A stretch of 64,000 nucleotides of DNA from Onthophagus taurus. Lineage: Eukaryota > Arthropoda > Insecta > Coleoptera > Scarabaeidae. The DNA lies in contig NC_091973.1 in NCBI RefSeq assembly GCF_036711975.1, positions 4,092,001 through 4,156,000 on the forward strand, read 5' to 3'. Below the pieces are notes generated by a model. That model made no database searches, was not told the origin of the DNA, and saw only the letters and a program-made list of their open reading frames with translations. How positions within the stretch are numbered: position 1 is the first letter of the stretch; the number at the start of each line of letters is the position of its first letter. A program made the position numbers and the translations under genes. This document shows positions 12,786 to 28,140 of this stretch, one piece after another.

Positions 12786-15338
12786 ATGGCCGCTACCAGT
12801 GTTGTCGTTCTGGACAGAGGAAATAACACGACATGTACTATTAATTTACACGGTAAATAGACGTTTTTCGCTTTTACATATGTTCTGCTACAAATAAAAG
12901 TCGATTTTCAATGGAATTCTCATGTTTTTACAAAACCGTTAAAAAAAATGCTTGAAAAAACTCGACATAACCTAACTTTTTTTTGTTTACACTCGAATTC
13001 ATATCCTATTCACTTGTTTTCATACCAAGACATTACTTTGTCAACTTTTTCAGGTTGTCTATACAAAAATTAATTATTTCTAATTTTATTTTAAAGGTGC
13101 TACTGTCGTTTCTTGGAGGGTTAACAATCAAGAACAATTATTCGTCAGGTAATTAATTATTAAAAATTATTAATTACCTTAATAATATAAAAATTTACAG
13201 CAAACAAGCCGTCTTTGATGGAAAGAAACCCATCAGGGGTGGAATTCCTTTCGTTTTTCGTAAGTTAATACAATTTCATCATCACAAATTTTTTCATTAC
13301 ATTTTATTTCAGCTCAATTTGGACCTTGGGCATTTGGCCCCCAACATGGATTTGCTCGCATCATTAGATGGAACTTGGAAAAAGCGCCTGAACGTCTCTC
13401 CAGTGGAGATGTTGAGGCTATTTTTTCACTTATGGATACTGATTTCACCAGATCCATGTGGAGCTCTCCGTAAGATATTTTATTAACTCTAAACCCCACT
13501 GGGTTAAGTTATAAAGTTAATAGAGAAACCTTGACTTCTTTCTTTTTTAACTATTGCACATATTACAAATTGTTATTTGTTAGGATTATTAGGTGGTCAA
13601 AATATTACAGAGATTTAACCACAACCAACATTGATTAAGCTTACTATGGGGAATATGTTATTTTACCTGATTAAGCTAAGTTATGCTTTGAAATTAATAT
13701 TATAGCAAGACTTAGTGAGGAGAATCTGATTATATCGAAATCACTTCATGCCAAGGAGTTGTATTAATTCCATATCCTTCCAAAATTGATGAACATATTA
13801 TATATTGCAGCCGACGATTTTATTTTTTAAATTTCTAAAACTTGGCATATCACTATAATTTGGCAAAAGGAACATTTTATCTTAATAAACTTCTGTTGTA
13901 CCTTGTTCAGAAAGACCACTTTACCTGCAATGATTCACAAATTTTTGCATTAACTTTGGTACTTTGAAAATATTTAACTAAGTATGCACAATATTATCTA
14001 ATTTATAGCTTCAGCGCATTCTTTGTACTAGATGCGCTTTCATTAATTATTGGAGATGATTCTACTTCTAAATTTAGAATTGTACCGATACTTAACCACA
14101 ATAAAAGTTGATTATTGTTGAGATGAACTTCCCCAATTCGAAATTACTCAAGTTTCCACAACCTCAATGTTATTTATGATGATCAAAAACATTTTAATAC
14201 AATTTTTAAGAGCACTGGAGATTAATGAGAAACTGGATTTCAAGGAAATAATGATTATGATGATAAATCCAAAAATAAGGCCGAAAGATGTACTCCAAGT
14301 AGTTGTACAAGCAACATGATGCAAGAACATCAAATCCTAGACATACTACGTTGCCTTAGCATACATCATGTAATGATTAATGGTGTCAAAACACTATTAA
14401 ATTTGGCTCCGGATATAGACGCTTTTAAGCTGATTTTTAGGCGCTATTTTAATTATTGTTATACATTATATTTTTATTTATACAACGCTTACATCATTGT
14501 TTTTAACACATTTTGCGCCGCCAAAGTCTTACCGTGTATCGGGCATCAATACCATGCAAAACGAGTTTAGTCGCTTCCCGCGCAATATGTGTTAATATAA
14601 TAAGTTTGAAGAATCGTCTATACTTGTTCTATAATTAACTCATATTATTTGCCAATCAACTATAAAATGTGCAATTTATTAAAATTCGTAATGAGGCGAT
14701 TATTTCATACTCGTGATTCATTGTAAGACAATTCTTGTTTTATAAATTTCTAAATAATCTTCTTTCAATTATTATTATTATTTTGTACTTAGATTAATAT
14801 TTTAAGAAAAAGATATATACAAGTTTCTTTTTTTTAAAGATTCCGCCTAACATACCGCTTGATATTGCGTGAAAAGGAACTGCATTTTAATATAGCGATA
14901 TTCAATCCAAGTAAGGATATAACGTTCAGTTTCAATATGCTGTTGCACACCTACTTCAAGGTGCCTGATGTACGACGATGTCAAATAACGGGTTTGCATG
15001 GTTGTACATTTGTTGATAAAACAAGAGATGGGGCAATTTATCAGGAAGGGCGAGATGTGGTGACGATTTGTGAATGGACTGATAGGATCTATCAGAATAC
15101 TCCCCAGGAGCATATCATCACTAATGTTGTGTCGGGGCGTAAGATGCGCATCCAGAAATATAATTTTCCGGATACGGTTGTTTGGAATCCTTGGGTTGAT
15201 CAAGCGAAGGAGACGGCTGATTTTGGGGATGATGAATACCCGAATATGATATGCATCGAAGCTGGACATGTGTCCACGCCGGTGATCCTGCTTCCAGGCA
15301 CCGCCTTCGAAGCTAGCCAAATTTTACAAGTGATGTAA
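12786..15338 (+). CDS. Glucose-6-phosphate 1-epimerase (YeaD/YMR099C family)
   Basis: Exons 12786-12852, 13097-13148, 13201-13259, 13313-13469 and 14840-15338 join in frame to 277 residues, ATG to TAA, about the usual family length. Family marks are 'GGIPFVFPQFGPW', then 'QHGFAR' with His71, 'LLHTYF' with His148, 'TVVWNPW', and 'CIEAGHV' with Glu252. The two His and the Glu match the catalytic and substrate-binding positions of aldose/hexose-6-phosphate mutarotases. The enzyme would interconvert alpha and beta anomers of glucose 6-phosphate in the cytosol. The start is the first ATG in an N-terminus resembling other animal members. Intron 4 (13470-14839) carries a short TIR element. Confidence 0.92.
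14508..14596 (-). mobile_element. Short TIR element related to the 257-bp satellite
   Basis: The ends are 'aacacattttgcgccgcc' and 'cccgcgcaatatgtgtt', inverted repeats of about 14 bp with few mismatches. Between them lies 'aataccatgcaaaacgagtt', the reverse complement of the strongly conserved start of every satellite unit at 2216-4768. The element is about 89 bp long and sits in intron 4 of the epimerase gene. The class is not determined. Confidence 0.65.
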
Positions 15339-15743
15339 TTAAGTATTTATTAAGTACACATTCGATCTGTTCCTTCTTCCAGTCCACGTCGACATCTATT
15401 ATTATTAATTTAATTTTTAATCGGGAGTATTGTTTCTTATTTTTATATTATTTTTCTTTGCCATCATCAGGGCAACTAGGTTGTGATTGACATTCACATG
15501 ATCGCGAGTATAGTATAGATTTTTATTTTATTTGATGATCTTTTTTATACTATTACAGTTATTTTATTATAAAATTTTTCAAACGTGGGACAATATCTTT
15601 GTACCACATGTTCTAGCCTTAATTGGTATACGACTGGTGTAGAGCATAGGAAATTTCCGTATTCATTGTGCAATAGTAACGCGAGATGCGTTTGCTACTA
15701 AGTTATTATTGATAAGCGACTATTTAGAATTACAGCTTTATTT

Positions 15744-15749
15744 AATAAA
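15744..15749 (+). terminator. Candidate poly(A) signal of the epimerase gene
   Basis: AATAAA lies about 400 bases after the stop codon in AT-rich DNA, on the right strand. It is the clearest hexamer there, but others could be used. Confidence 0.4.
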
Positions 15750-17118
15750 CTTTTAAACATATTTTTTTCCATTTATTTATTATACTATACATCCTAGAAA
15801 ATCTAAAAAAAAATCGTTACCGTGATAGTTAGTTAAATTTAGAACCATACAGTCCACGAAACGGACGGTAATACCTAATTTTCTTTTTTGAAAATCGAAA
15901 AAAATTGCGTGCTAACTTTGTGTCCTAAAATTAATTCCGCATTCATTCAACTGTGATACCCCACGTTCAACCCTAAAGCAGCTGCCGGATTGGTGGGGAA
16001 AATGTCGAACCATTCTTACGCCAATCGATGGTTTACAAGGACGACTATTGATTAGAAAAAAAAACTCAATTTACTTCTAACCAGAAAAAAATCTCGCATA
16101 AAATAAGTAAGGTAAGTTTCTTTTCAATATTTTAAATTTGATAATGGAAAAATCGTGTAGGTGAACGTACTATCAATACGATCCATCAACTCTTTTATTA
16201 CTTTAAGTACTTCACAATACGATTCCATTCTAAATAATCATTGAAGAATAGGCGTTTAAAAAGAACCGGCGCAGTTGATATTTTATCATGGGCAAAGTGG
16301 CGCGTTTGCAAAATAAAAAAAACAGTCCTAGGAAATTTCCGCAAACTCATTATATATATGTTACATGATACCCTATCGCGATTAATACAATAGGTGTATT
16401 ACAGTTAATCCTCTCCGAATTGAGCCGTGCGATAATACTTAACTTTGCCGAAACAATTGGCCAGATAAGAAGACCGCTACCATTCGGTGCACTCTTGTAC
16501 GATTCACGCCAGATAGCATGCGCAAGGTGAATCCGCACGAGGGGGTTAATTGTAACGAACGTGGTTGCCGGAGGTGTGCATTCGTTACCGGAAGACTGTT
16601 ACGTCTGGTATTGTTCCAAAATTCGAGTAGTTAGAATAAATCGTGATTATATTATAATTATAATAAGGTAAGAATAAAATTATAGCAAATAATTTTTATT
16701 TAAATTTAATTTAAATTTAAAAAATTAATACTTAAAATAGTTTTTATAAATCAATACAATTAAATTTATTTAAAAAAGTTGTGAAAATTGTCTACACAAG
16801 GACAAGAAAATGACATTGTGTAATAAAATTTCACTTTTGCATATATATACAGGACGTGGTGTTCGAAGTAACGCAGACAGCGTCGTTACGCGTCGGATTA
16901 CGACGTGATCATACCAATTCGCAAAATCCGCTCTTTGCCTCAATTACCGGAACGGTTTAACGGCATTTTTTGTTATTTTTTCATAGAACGTACGCGAAAA
17001 CTATTCGGCCGGTCAAAAGTCACACGTGAAATTAAAACAATTATTAGCAATTGCCACTACGCGAGCGCGCTGAATCTTCTTCTGACCGGAACGATTGATT
17101 TTAAATTTAGTTTTTAAA
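15750..17118. other. Intergenic region between epimerase and rost
   Basis: AT-rich DNA with no recognised exon. The open frame at 16905-17117 ends just before the rost start codon and shows no family similarity, so this segment is more likely rost 5' UTR or promoter. No regulatory element was identified. Confidence 0.4.
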
Positions 17119-19588
17119 ATGTTCCAGGATATGATGTTGAAGTTATGGAAAAGGCAGTTTGCCAGGCATAGGTTTCTAATGCAATTTCATGATCCTCAAA
17201 TATTTTTTAAATCTCAGGTAAGAATAATGAGAATAAACGATCATTTTTAAAAATTCTTTTTTGTAGTGGCAAAAAGATGATAGGCCGAGTTTGTTATATA
17301 TATTGTATCGATGGTTACTGACAGCATTCCTATTTGGCACCTGGCTACTCTCTGTGATAGATCCAAAACATTTAGATAAAAGTATTCATTTTCGCGCGAA
17401 ATGGATGATTTATTTGACTAATTGGGGTTACTCATTGTGCTTCCTTCAATCACTTCTATGCGCTCTAACCCTGACAATCTGGTACTGTCAATTTAAAAGA
17501 TTTGGGGGTAGTGTATGGACTTCTGCTACTTATAGGATGTATTGGGTTATGAATATAATCGCAACTGATGTTGCATTTGGCATAACCGTCCTTTATTGGG
17601 CTTTATTATATGATGGTAAGAACTTTTATGCACATTTATTGTAATGAGCGAAAGGCTATAATAACCTTGATAAAACCGGTAAAAAGTAACTAATCACGTG
17701 TTATATTACAATAGGGAATTGTATGCTTATTAACTTCGATATGTCTAAATCATGGTAGTAATTTAAAAAATAGATACATTTTTTGATGACTTTTCGGAGA
17801 ATAATTTCGGAATCATCTGTCCTATTGTCTTTAATTAAGAAAATTTAAACTTAAAGACTCGGTTCTCTTCGGTATGGACCAATTAAACTATTAAACAAAA
17901 TATATTCGACACGTGAGCTCGGGAACGCGAGAAGGTGGTGCTTCACATGGACATTTAATTAATCGTGATTAAGCAATAACTGAATTATAATTTTTATATT
18001 CATTATTGTATTTTAATTTTCGAGGTTAACAAAGTTATTTAATCACCCATATAATTGGATTAGTGTTATCAGATGTTTATTAACTTTTTATGGTAACATT
18101 GTTGACAAAATTATTTTTTCGTTTTGCAACGTATAAATTAAATATAACGCAAAGGAATTCAATCGATAATAAAGCAGTAAAATGTATTACACTCTGGTAC
18201 TACGCATAAATCAGATCTCACAATCAAAACGCCAGAATGAATAGTAAACGGCAATATGCAAAATACTATATAACGTGTTTGATTTTTTTTCTGCCAAACA
18301 TTTTGTTTCCGGTTATAAATATTTATTACACTTTGTTGCGTACAAAGATTTAACTAAGAAACATTATTTATGCAAATTACTAAGAAAACGGGCATGCGAC
18401 CAACCTAATCGATACGGAGGTATGAAACGAGGTCAACAAGAGTTATTTTAAATTAACGTATAAATCTTAGGTGCAACCTAAAAACTGTAAAGACATTGAA
18501 CTACAATTTATTACAATGATTGCCAATTGTCCAATCGATGTTAACTGGTCACCACCGAGACTTAACGTCACGAACACTAGACAATTAAACCGTTTCGAGT
18601 AGCGGGATTAAATTGAATCTGCACTATATTTTATTTTTATTTAAACATCTAATGCTTCCATCAACTAGTTTAAAATCCTCTTTATACAACGCGATTACTT
18701 CCATTTGGCTTGGCGCATTTAATTTCCTGTCAACTACGATATAATCCGCTTAAGCGATGCTCGTTTTATATTTTATATGATTTCATTCGTTTTCTTTTTA
18801 TTTTTGTAGAAACCAAAATGGAAGTTGATGCTCAAAACATATTTGTACATGGTACCAACTCGCTTGTAATGTTAATCGACTTATTTGTAGTCGCACATCC
18901 TTTGTACCTTGTACAATGTTATTGGTCTGTGTTATTTGGCATAGTATATATCGTATTCAGTATTATTTACCATCTTTGTGGTGGAACTTCAAGGTAATAT
19001 TTTAAGAAAAAATTGAATTTCTGCTCTATATTTTATCTTGAAAATGTCATAATGATTATATCATAAAATAGCAAATCCAATCGATTATTTTTTATAGCTC
19101 CATCATTTACTATCGTAACAGTACCACCATTGTTTCCAAAACCCGAAACCCCTCAATTTACAGTTCGAAATAGGTTACTTTGAAGATTGATATCTCGGCA
19201 ACCGTTCAATGAAAAAAGTTGCGGTTACGTTTTCTATAACCATAGCACATTTTTACGTCACTTATGAATTTAAACATTTTTACTCGCGAAAATTCAAATT
19301 AAGATATAGAAAAGAAATTCAATTTAATACATAATTTTAATTTTTGTATTATTTAGGAATGAAGAGCCATTTATTTATCCAGTATTAGATTGGGGAAAAC
19401 CAGGGAAAACTACCATAGTATGCGTTTTGGTATTAGTGTTCTTAATCGTGCTACACATATTTTCGTGTTGCATACAATTATTCAGGAGTCATATAGATAA
19501 GAAGCTTCGGAAGAAATCGTACACGGCGGAAGTAACAAAGCCGCCTATTAACGGATTTGATAACGTCGCATCCAATGATATTGTTTAA
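17119..19588 (+). CDS. rost: Rolling stone (Rost) membrane protein
   Basis: Exons 17119-17217, 17267-17615, 18810-18993 and 19357-19588 join in frame to 287 residues, close to Drosophila Rost. The protein opens with a short basic cytosolic segment ('MLKLWKRQFARHRF'). Six hydrophobic segments follow, including 'LLTAFLFGTWLLSVI', 'MNIIATDVAFGITVLYWALL', 'LVMLIDLFVVAHPLYLV', 'LFGIVYIVFSIIYHL' and 'TIVCVLVLVFLIVLHIFSCC'. The conserved 'FVHGTNSLVMLIDLFV' and 'YPVLDWGKPGKT' stretches are typical of the family. Rost is a multi-pass membrane protein first described in Drosophila myoblast fusion; paralogues are common, so this copy may not be the fusion gene. ATG 17119 is chosen because the whole first exon is in frame; ATGs 12 and 15 bases later are alternatives. 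Confidence 0.93.
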
Positions 19589-19716
19589 AATTGGTGATTT
19601 TCTTGTGATCGCATGGAAGCTGTTACCACTGCTATAGTTATTTATCAAGTTCCTTTGGCTAATGCGCGCAGAAAAAAGACCAAATAACTTCTTTTTTTTA
19701 CTTTTTACGATTTGTT

Positions 19717-19727
19717 AATAAAATAAA
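19717..19727 (+). terminator. Poly(A) signals of rost
   Basis: Two overlapping AATAAA hexamers (19717-19722 and 19722-19727) lie about 130 bases after the stop codon. This spacing is typical of a compact 3' UTR. Confidence 0.6.
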
Positions 19728-21724
19728 CTTTGTAGAGAAGAAATTTCATTTTTATTCCCACATTCCCAGTGGAATAGAGAAATAAGGAGATTTTAAAACA
19801 ATCGTATTTAGATTGACATTTAATTATAACCCGTGGGTACGTGAACATAAGGACCCTCCACGAACAAAGTAAATAATAAGCGTCGAATTACGACGCAATA
19901 CGTCGACGGTGTTCCCAGGAATCGTAAAATATCAAATTTCATTACTCCCGCGGCCAGCGCAACCAATGGGGCGCTAAGGATCGGTTCGTTCACCTGCGGG
20001 CGCGTCTTCTTTTTCGGGTCCCAAACTCAAATAAGCCGTTTGATACGGAATTTATGCGCTCTGCCATCCGCTTGCTTGGCAACGCCGCGGTGGACCAAGA
20101 ATTCTCCTTGGCTTGTTAATTGCTTGCGAGACCGATGCAAATGGTTTATGAGAGCGTGGCGGCGGCGGTGTGCTCTACGGATGGCGGTGGGGGCGCCATC
20201 CGCAGTCATCGCAGGTCTCGGTTGCAGAAGGAGCTCACCGAAATCTGGGACGTTTTATTCTCACGATCCATCAAGATAATATATCTTTACCGTTTCCGCA
20301 CAGTATAAAACAACTAACACTAACATTTTTTTAAAGTTAATCAAAAATTAAATTCCAATCTGTTGAACAAGATTTGAAGATACGGACCGTAAAATATAAA
20401 GAAGTATCAGTTGCAATGAGAACGAGTTGAAAGTGGATCTCCTAACCAGTAAAAGTAGCACTCTCCTCTTTGGAACGATGAACACAACGAGTGATCCTTT
20501 GAGATCGTTTATCTAGTTCCTGGAACGAGAGCGACCTCGTAAACGGTATGATCTGATCATAATAAACTCGTAAGCTTTATAAGATGAATGGTGATGCAGT
20601 AAAAATACCAGTTTTCACTCACTTAGCAGTTCTCGCCATATGAAGGATTTAGATTTCCTATAAGTAGTTCTTGGAACGAGGGGAATCTCGTAAAACTTCT
20701 GACTTAACTATAATAGGTGTATTTCGTTGACGCTAAATTATAAATTTTAGTTCGAATTGTGTAATGGGCAATAAATTATCTTAATAATAATGAAATCTGA
20801 CAATCTTGGTGGTTTCATGATAAACACCTGATAATTTGGTCTCAAAAGATCAACGGAGATAGATGAGGTCTTTTAGGAAGAATGACCTCATAGATCATCC
20901 GATACGAGTGTTACGAACTTGTTAACGTATAAAGTCAGGCAACTCAGGTGCGCACAAGGTGTGACGAGTTTCAACGGAAAGTAGTAATCTGGCAGGAGCG
21001 AGAGCTATCCCGATAGGAGGGCAAGTGTATAGTTGGATAGGAGGTCGGTAAGAAGTTAAGAGCACATCCGGCGGCTGCTGCCATTCATTAGGTACCTAGT
21101 AGTTTTAGAAAAGAATTTGTCGCGCCGGTTGACAAAGTCGAAGCGATCCGGAGGGCGACAAAAGACCAACGATGAACAGGTAGAGGTAAGGTGGAAGGAG
21201 AACACAAGAGTGAAGAGACAGGAACGGGGCAAGGGGGGGAAAGATCAAGAGGAAGAGGTGGAGAAGCAGGAGGTGGTGAAGGAGAGGTGGGGAGTTGAGC
21301 GGGAGAGGAGGTTCGCGGCGGCCTCTTAACAAATTCGATAATAAAATCGAAAACACAAAGGTAGCGTAGTAGTCGTGAGAAACCGAGTGGGCAAACTGAA
21401 CCGGCGGACGTGAACCCGACGACGACCCGTTCGGCCGTTCGGTCTCTCGCTCGCTGACAAAGAGGTTGCTCACGTAGCAAAAGTGTCTATTCACTTGAGA
21501 AGGAATACGACGTCCGAGGGCCGGAGGAGTGCATTGTGACAAGTGGCAAGTGGAAGCAGTCCCCGTGGCAATCATCTCGCAAATTACCGAACCCGCGTTG
21601 CCCGTCCGTTGACGAGTTGAACGGAGTTGACTGGCAACTCCGCTACTAGTAGTACAAGTTCTTCGGGTCTAACTCTTCGGCACCGGCCGCGAAACGACGC
21701 GGACCGTCCCCATAGCAACAGAAT
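19728..21724. other. Upstream region of lowfat, GC-richer
   Basis: Segments around 19900-20260 and 21180-21700 are richer in G+C than the rest of the window, and 21180-21320 is strongly purine-rich on the + strand. This fits promoter or 5' UTR sequence. A phrase of the form 'agttc[c/t]tggaacgag' followed by 'ctcgtaaa' occurs near 20515 and 20668, a weak diverged repeat. Open frames here overlap on both strands and none has family similarity. Confidence 0.4.
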
Positions 21725-24294
<2,570 letters not shown>

Positions 24295-24914
24295 CTGGCT
24301 TTTTTTTACGAATGGTTAGCCACGGATTGGCCAGTCCGATGATATTGTTATTATTATTACTAATTATAAGTGAGACTGTTGAAATGTTGTTGTTGTTTGA
24401 GAATGCTGTCGGCGGTCAGAGGTATCCTCGTAAATGGTACATAGCCAACTAACAAGTCAACCTATCCATTCGTTGTTTCGCTATTTTACCATTTTACTTA
24501 CGTAGGGACGTACGTTCTCGAATGTATTTGTATGCATTTCGCTCCTTTAATAGTTTTTTTGCTACTTATGTACTCTCATATTTACTTTCCATATATGCGT
24601 ATACATTTTTTTTTTCGTTTTTATTAAACCTACTCCTTTTTTTTATTATCTCAATAGCGTACACTCAGTTAGTTTGCGTTATGACTTATGACGGTGAAGG
24701 GAAACGCACTCTCGCGACTTATAGCTGTCGACTCTACATGTATCTTTATTTTTGTTCTAGTCCGTGGGCACTAGGTGTCTAGACTTTTTTTTTATTTTTC
24801 AATAATCTAATCGTATGTGATGGACTTCGAATATAATTGTTTTTTTTTGTAGTACGATAGTGTATGGCATTCTACACAGTTATTTATGTTGTATATATTT
24901 ATATGATACCGTTA
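24295..24914. other. lowfat 3' UTR and flank
   Basis: T-rich sequence after the stop. An 86-codon frame at 24522-24782 is low-complexity and hydrophobic by composition only. AATAAA at 24942-24947 is a possible poly(A) signal, but it lies inside the first unit of the following satellite. Confidence 0.4.
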
Positions 24915-26610
24915 ACTTGAAATTTTTTTCGCTTAATAATTAATAAATTTTTTTTACCGAACATGAATTTTATGAGTTTTATTTTTATAACAATAACTAT
25001 CTTTATTAATAACTATAAAAAATTGTAAAAAACCACTGAAGCTTAATATTTAATAAAATATCATAAATTAAAAGAAGATGATTTTGAAATTAAACTTTGG
25101 GATTTGGTTGTTTTGGAGTTGAATTTGTTTCGGGTTGGGTTGGCTTACTTTGGGGTAGACTTGGGTTGCTTAGGATTACTTAGTGGTTGGGTTGGGTTGC
25201 TAGATTCCAAAAGCAACCCAACCCAGCCACTTGCGCAGCTGTGACTTGCTTCTGGATTGTGTTGGCTTAATAATTAATAATTTTTTTTACCGAACTTGAA
25301 TTTTATGTTTTTTATTTTTATAACAATAACTATCTTTATTAATAACTACAAAAAATTGTAAAATACCACTGAAGCTTAATATTTAACAAAATATCATAAA
25401 TTAAAAGAAGATGATTTTGAAATTAAACTTTGCGATTTGCTTACTTTTGAGTTGAATTTGTCTTGGCTTGGGTTGGCTTACTTTGGGGTAGACTTGGGTT
25501 GCTTAGGATTACTTAGTGGTTGGGTTGGGTTGCTAGATTCCAAAAGCAACCCAACCCAGCCACTTGCGCAGCTGTGACTTGCTTCTGGATTGTGTTGGCT
25601 TAATAATTAATAAATTTTTTTATCGAACTTGAATTTTATGAGTTTTATTTTTATAACAATAGCTATCTAATTATTAATAACTATAAAAAATTGCAAAATA
25701 CCACTGAATCTTAATATTTAATAAAATATCAATAATTAAAAGAAGATGATTTTGAAATTAAACTGCGATTTGCTTACTTTGGAGTTGAATTTGTCTTGGG
25801 TTGGGTTGGCTTACTTTGGGGTAGACTTGGGTTGCTTAGGATTACTTAGTGGTTGGGTTGGGTTGCTAGATTCCAAAAGCAACCCGACCCAACCACTTGC
25901 GCAGCTGTGACTTGCTTCGGGATTGAGTTGGCTTAATAATTAATAAATTTTTTTACTGAACTTGAATTTTATGGCTTTTATTTTTATAACAATAACTATC
26001 TATCTCTATATTAATAACTATAAAAAATTTTAAAATACCACTTAATCTTAATATTTAATAAAATATCAATAATTAAAAGAAGATGATTTTGAAATTAAAC
26101 TTTGCGATTTGCTTACTTTTGAGTTGAATTTGTCTTGGGTTGGGTTGGCTTACTTTGGGGTAGACTTGGGTTGCTTAGAATTACTTAGTGGTTGGGTTGG
26201 GTTGCTAGATTCCAAAAGCAACCCGACCCAACCACTTGCGCAGCTGTGACTTGCTTCGGGATTGAGTTGGCTTAATAATTAATACATTTTTTTATCGAAC
26301 TTGAATTTTATGTTTTTTTATTTTTATAACAATAGCTATCTTTATTAATAACCATAAAAAATTTTAAAATACCACTTAATCTTAATATTTAATAAAATAT
26401 CAATAATTAAAAGAAGATGATTTTGAAATTAAACTTTGCGATTTGCTTACTTTTGAGTTGAATTTGTCTTGGGTTGGGTTGGCTTACTTTGGGGTAGACT
26501 TGGGTTGCTTAGGATTACTTAGTAGTTGGGTTAGGTTGCTAGATTCCAAAAGCAACCCGACCCAACCACTTGCGCAGCTGTGACTTCCTTAAGGATTGAG
26601 TTGATTCATT
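24915..26610. repeat. 333-bp satellite array, 5 copies, each with a foldback
   Basis: The anchor 'tagattccaaaagcaaccc' recurs at 25201, 25534, 25867, 26206 and 26540, a spacing of 333, 333, 339 and 334 bp. Each unit has a G/T-rich part, an inverted repeat and an AT-rich part. The inverted repeat arms are 'agtggttgggttgggttgct' and 'agcaacccgacccaaccact' around a loop of about 10 bases. Sequence divergence between units is low. Confidence 0.93.
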
Positions 26611-27278
26611 TTGAGGTTGAGTTCAATTAACAACCCACTGCATTTTTGGCCAACCTAGCTCTCACATGCATAAATATCGATAAAAATGCGAAAATGTCAA
26701 AATCGTCGTTTTGTTGATAAAAAAAAAGTTTTAGTATAGCAAATTTTATTCTTACCAGTATTGCTCTTTATCACTTTTGCGCCCAAACATCGAGAAAAAT
26801 ACAATAATATGAAAAGTAGGTGAAACCGTCATTAGTATAAATGGCAGAATTTAAAATATAATAATATAGACAACCAAATATACACAAAGTTGAAACGTTA
26901 AAGGAGTTGTTTCAAAATTTCTATATAAAAGAACAAGATGGAAATACCCAATATCTTTATCTCTTTCTTTAATTTAATTTCTTTTTGTGAGTTGGAGTCC
27001 CACTCTCTCAGTGTGTTTTCCGTTATATCAACTTTAGTCGTTTTCGTTTCTTTAGTATATAGGATGAATATGTTTGAAGGTGGAGCCATCTGACGATGAA
27101 TTGGTAAAGTGGAATTGTGTTATGATCCGCCCCCTCGTGTTATGAGAACATTTAGAGTATATTAGACAGTTCTTGGATTTTTTGTTTGGTGTTAAGGTGC
27201 GTTATAACGATGAGTTTCGTGTTCCGTTAATGGGGTGGTTGATTGCGCGTCGAAAGTTACATCGATATTGACGAAAAA
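26611..27278. other. Intergenic region upstream of FCHo
   Basis: AT-rich up to about 27100, then more balanced. The segment just before ATG 27279 is a likely 5' UTR. A 63-codon antisense frame (26898-27089) has no support. Confidence 0.4.
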
Positions 27279-28090
27279 ATGACGGTGGACTTCAATGATT
27301 ACTTTTGGGTAAGTTACGTTTCGAGGGGGCCTCATAGCCCAACTTTATATGATTTAATCGCTTCACGATCGTTGATTTTTGATTTATTATTTTTTAATGT
27401 TTTGCTGTTGTATGAAATAAGCATTTAATGAGGAATATTGTTAGTAGGCTTGGCAACGTTGCTTTAACGTAGTTAATTTATAACCATAAACTTATTATGA
27501 AGGATTTTATTTTTTTAGGGGGCCAAAAACAATGGGTTCGACGTGCTCTATCATAACATGAAATATGGGTTGGTTGCAAGCAAAGAATTGGCCGACTTCC
27601 TCAGGGAAGTTTCTAATTTGGAAGAGAACAACTCCAAATTACTTGCTAAGCTTGCTAAACAAGCAGGCAGCTGCTGTACTCAAGGAACTTTTGCGCCTCT
27701 TTGGCAGGTTCTTAAGGCCTTTGCAGAAAAGTTATCCCTGCTTCATATTCAAATGGTACAAAAGGTTACTGATCTAGTCAAGGAAGTTAGTAAATATGCA
27801 GAAGAATTACATAAAAAACATAAATCAGTAAGTTCATTATTCATACATTTTGTTATGCTCTAAAATTTTCCTTTAACTCCCATTTATATTTATAGATAAA
27901 TCCTGTAGTAGTGATAAAGTTTTTTTCTCTTTTCAATTAATGCTACTAATCTTATCAACAAACTGACTATTTCTTATATACATTTAAAACACAAATAAAC
28001 TTTGAATAAAATGCGCAAATTGAGTGTTCAAAACTTATCTTTATCTCTTTAGTTTATTTTATGAGTTTGTTGGCATTATTATTTCATTTA

Positions 28091-28140
<50 letters not shown>

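Noticed and set aside
24915-26610. 'ttgggttgggttg' as interstitial telomeric repeats
   Set aside because: Only two to three TTGGG units per copy, and they form one arm of a hairpin in a 333-bp satellite. This is not a telomere tract.
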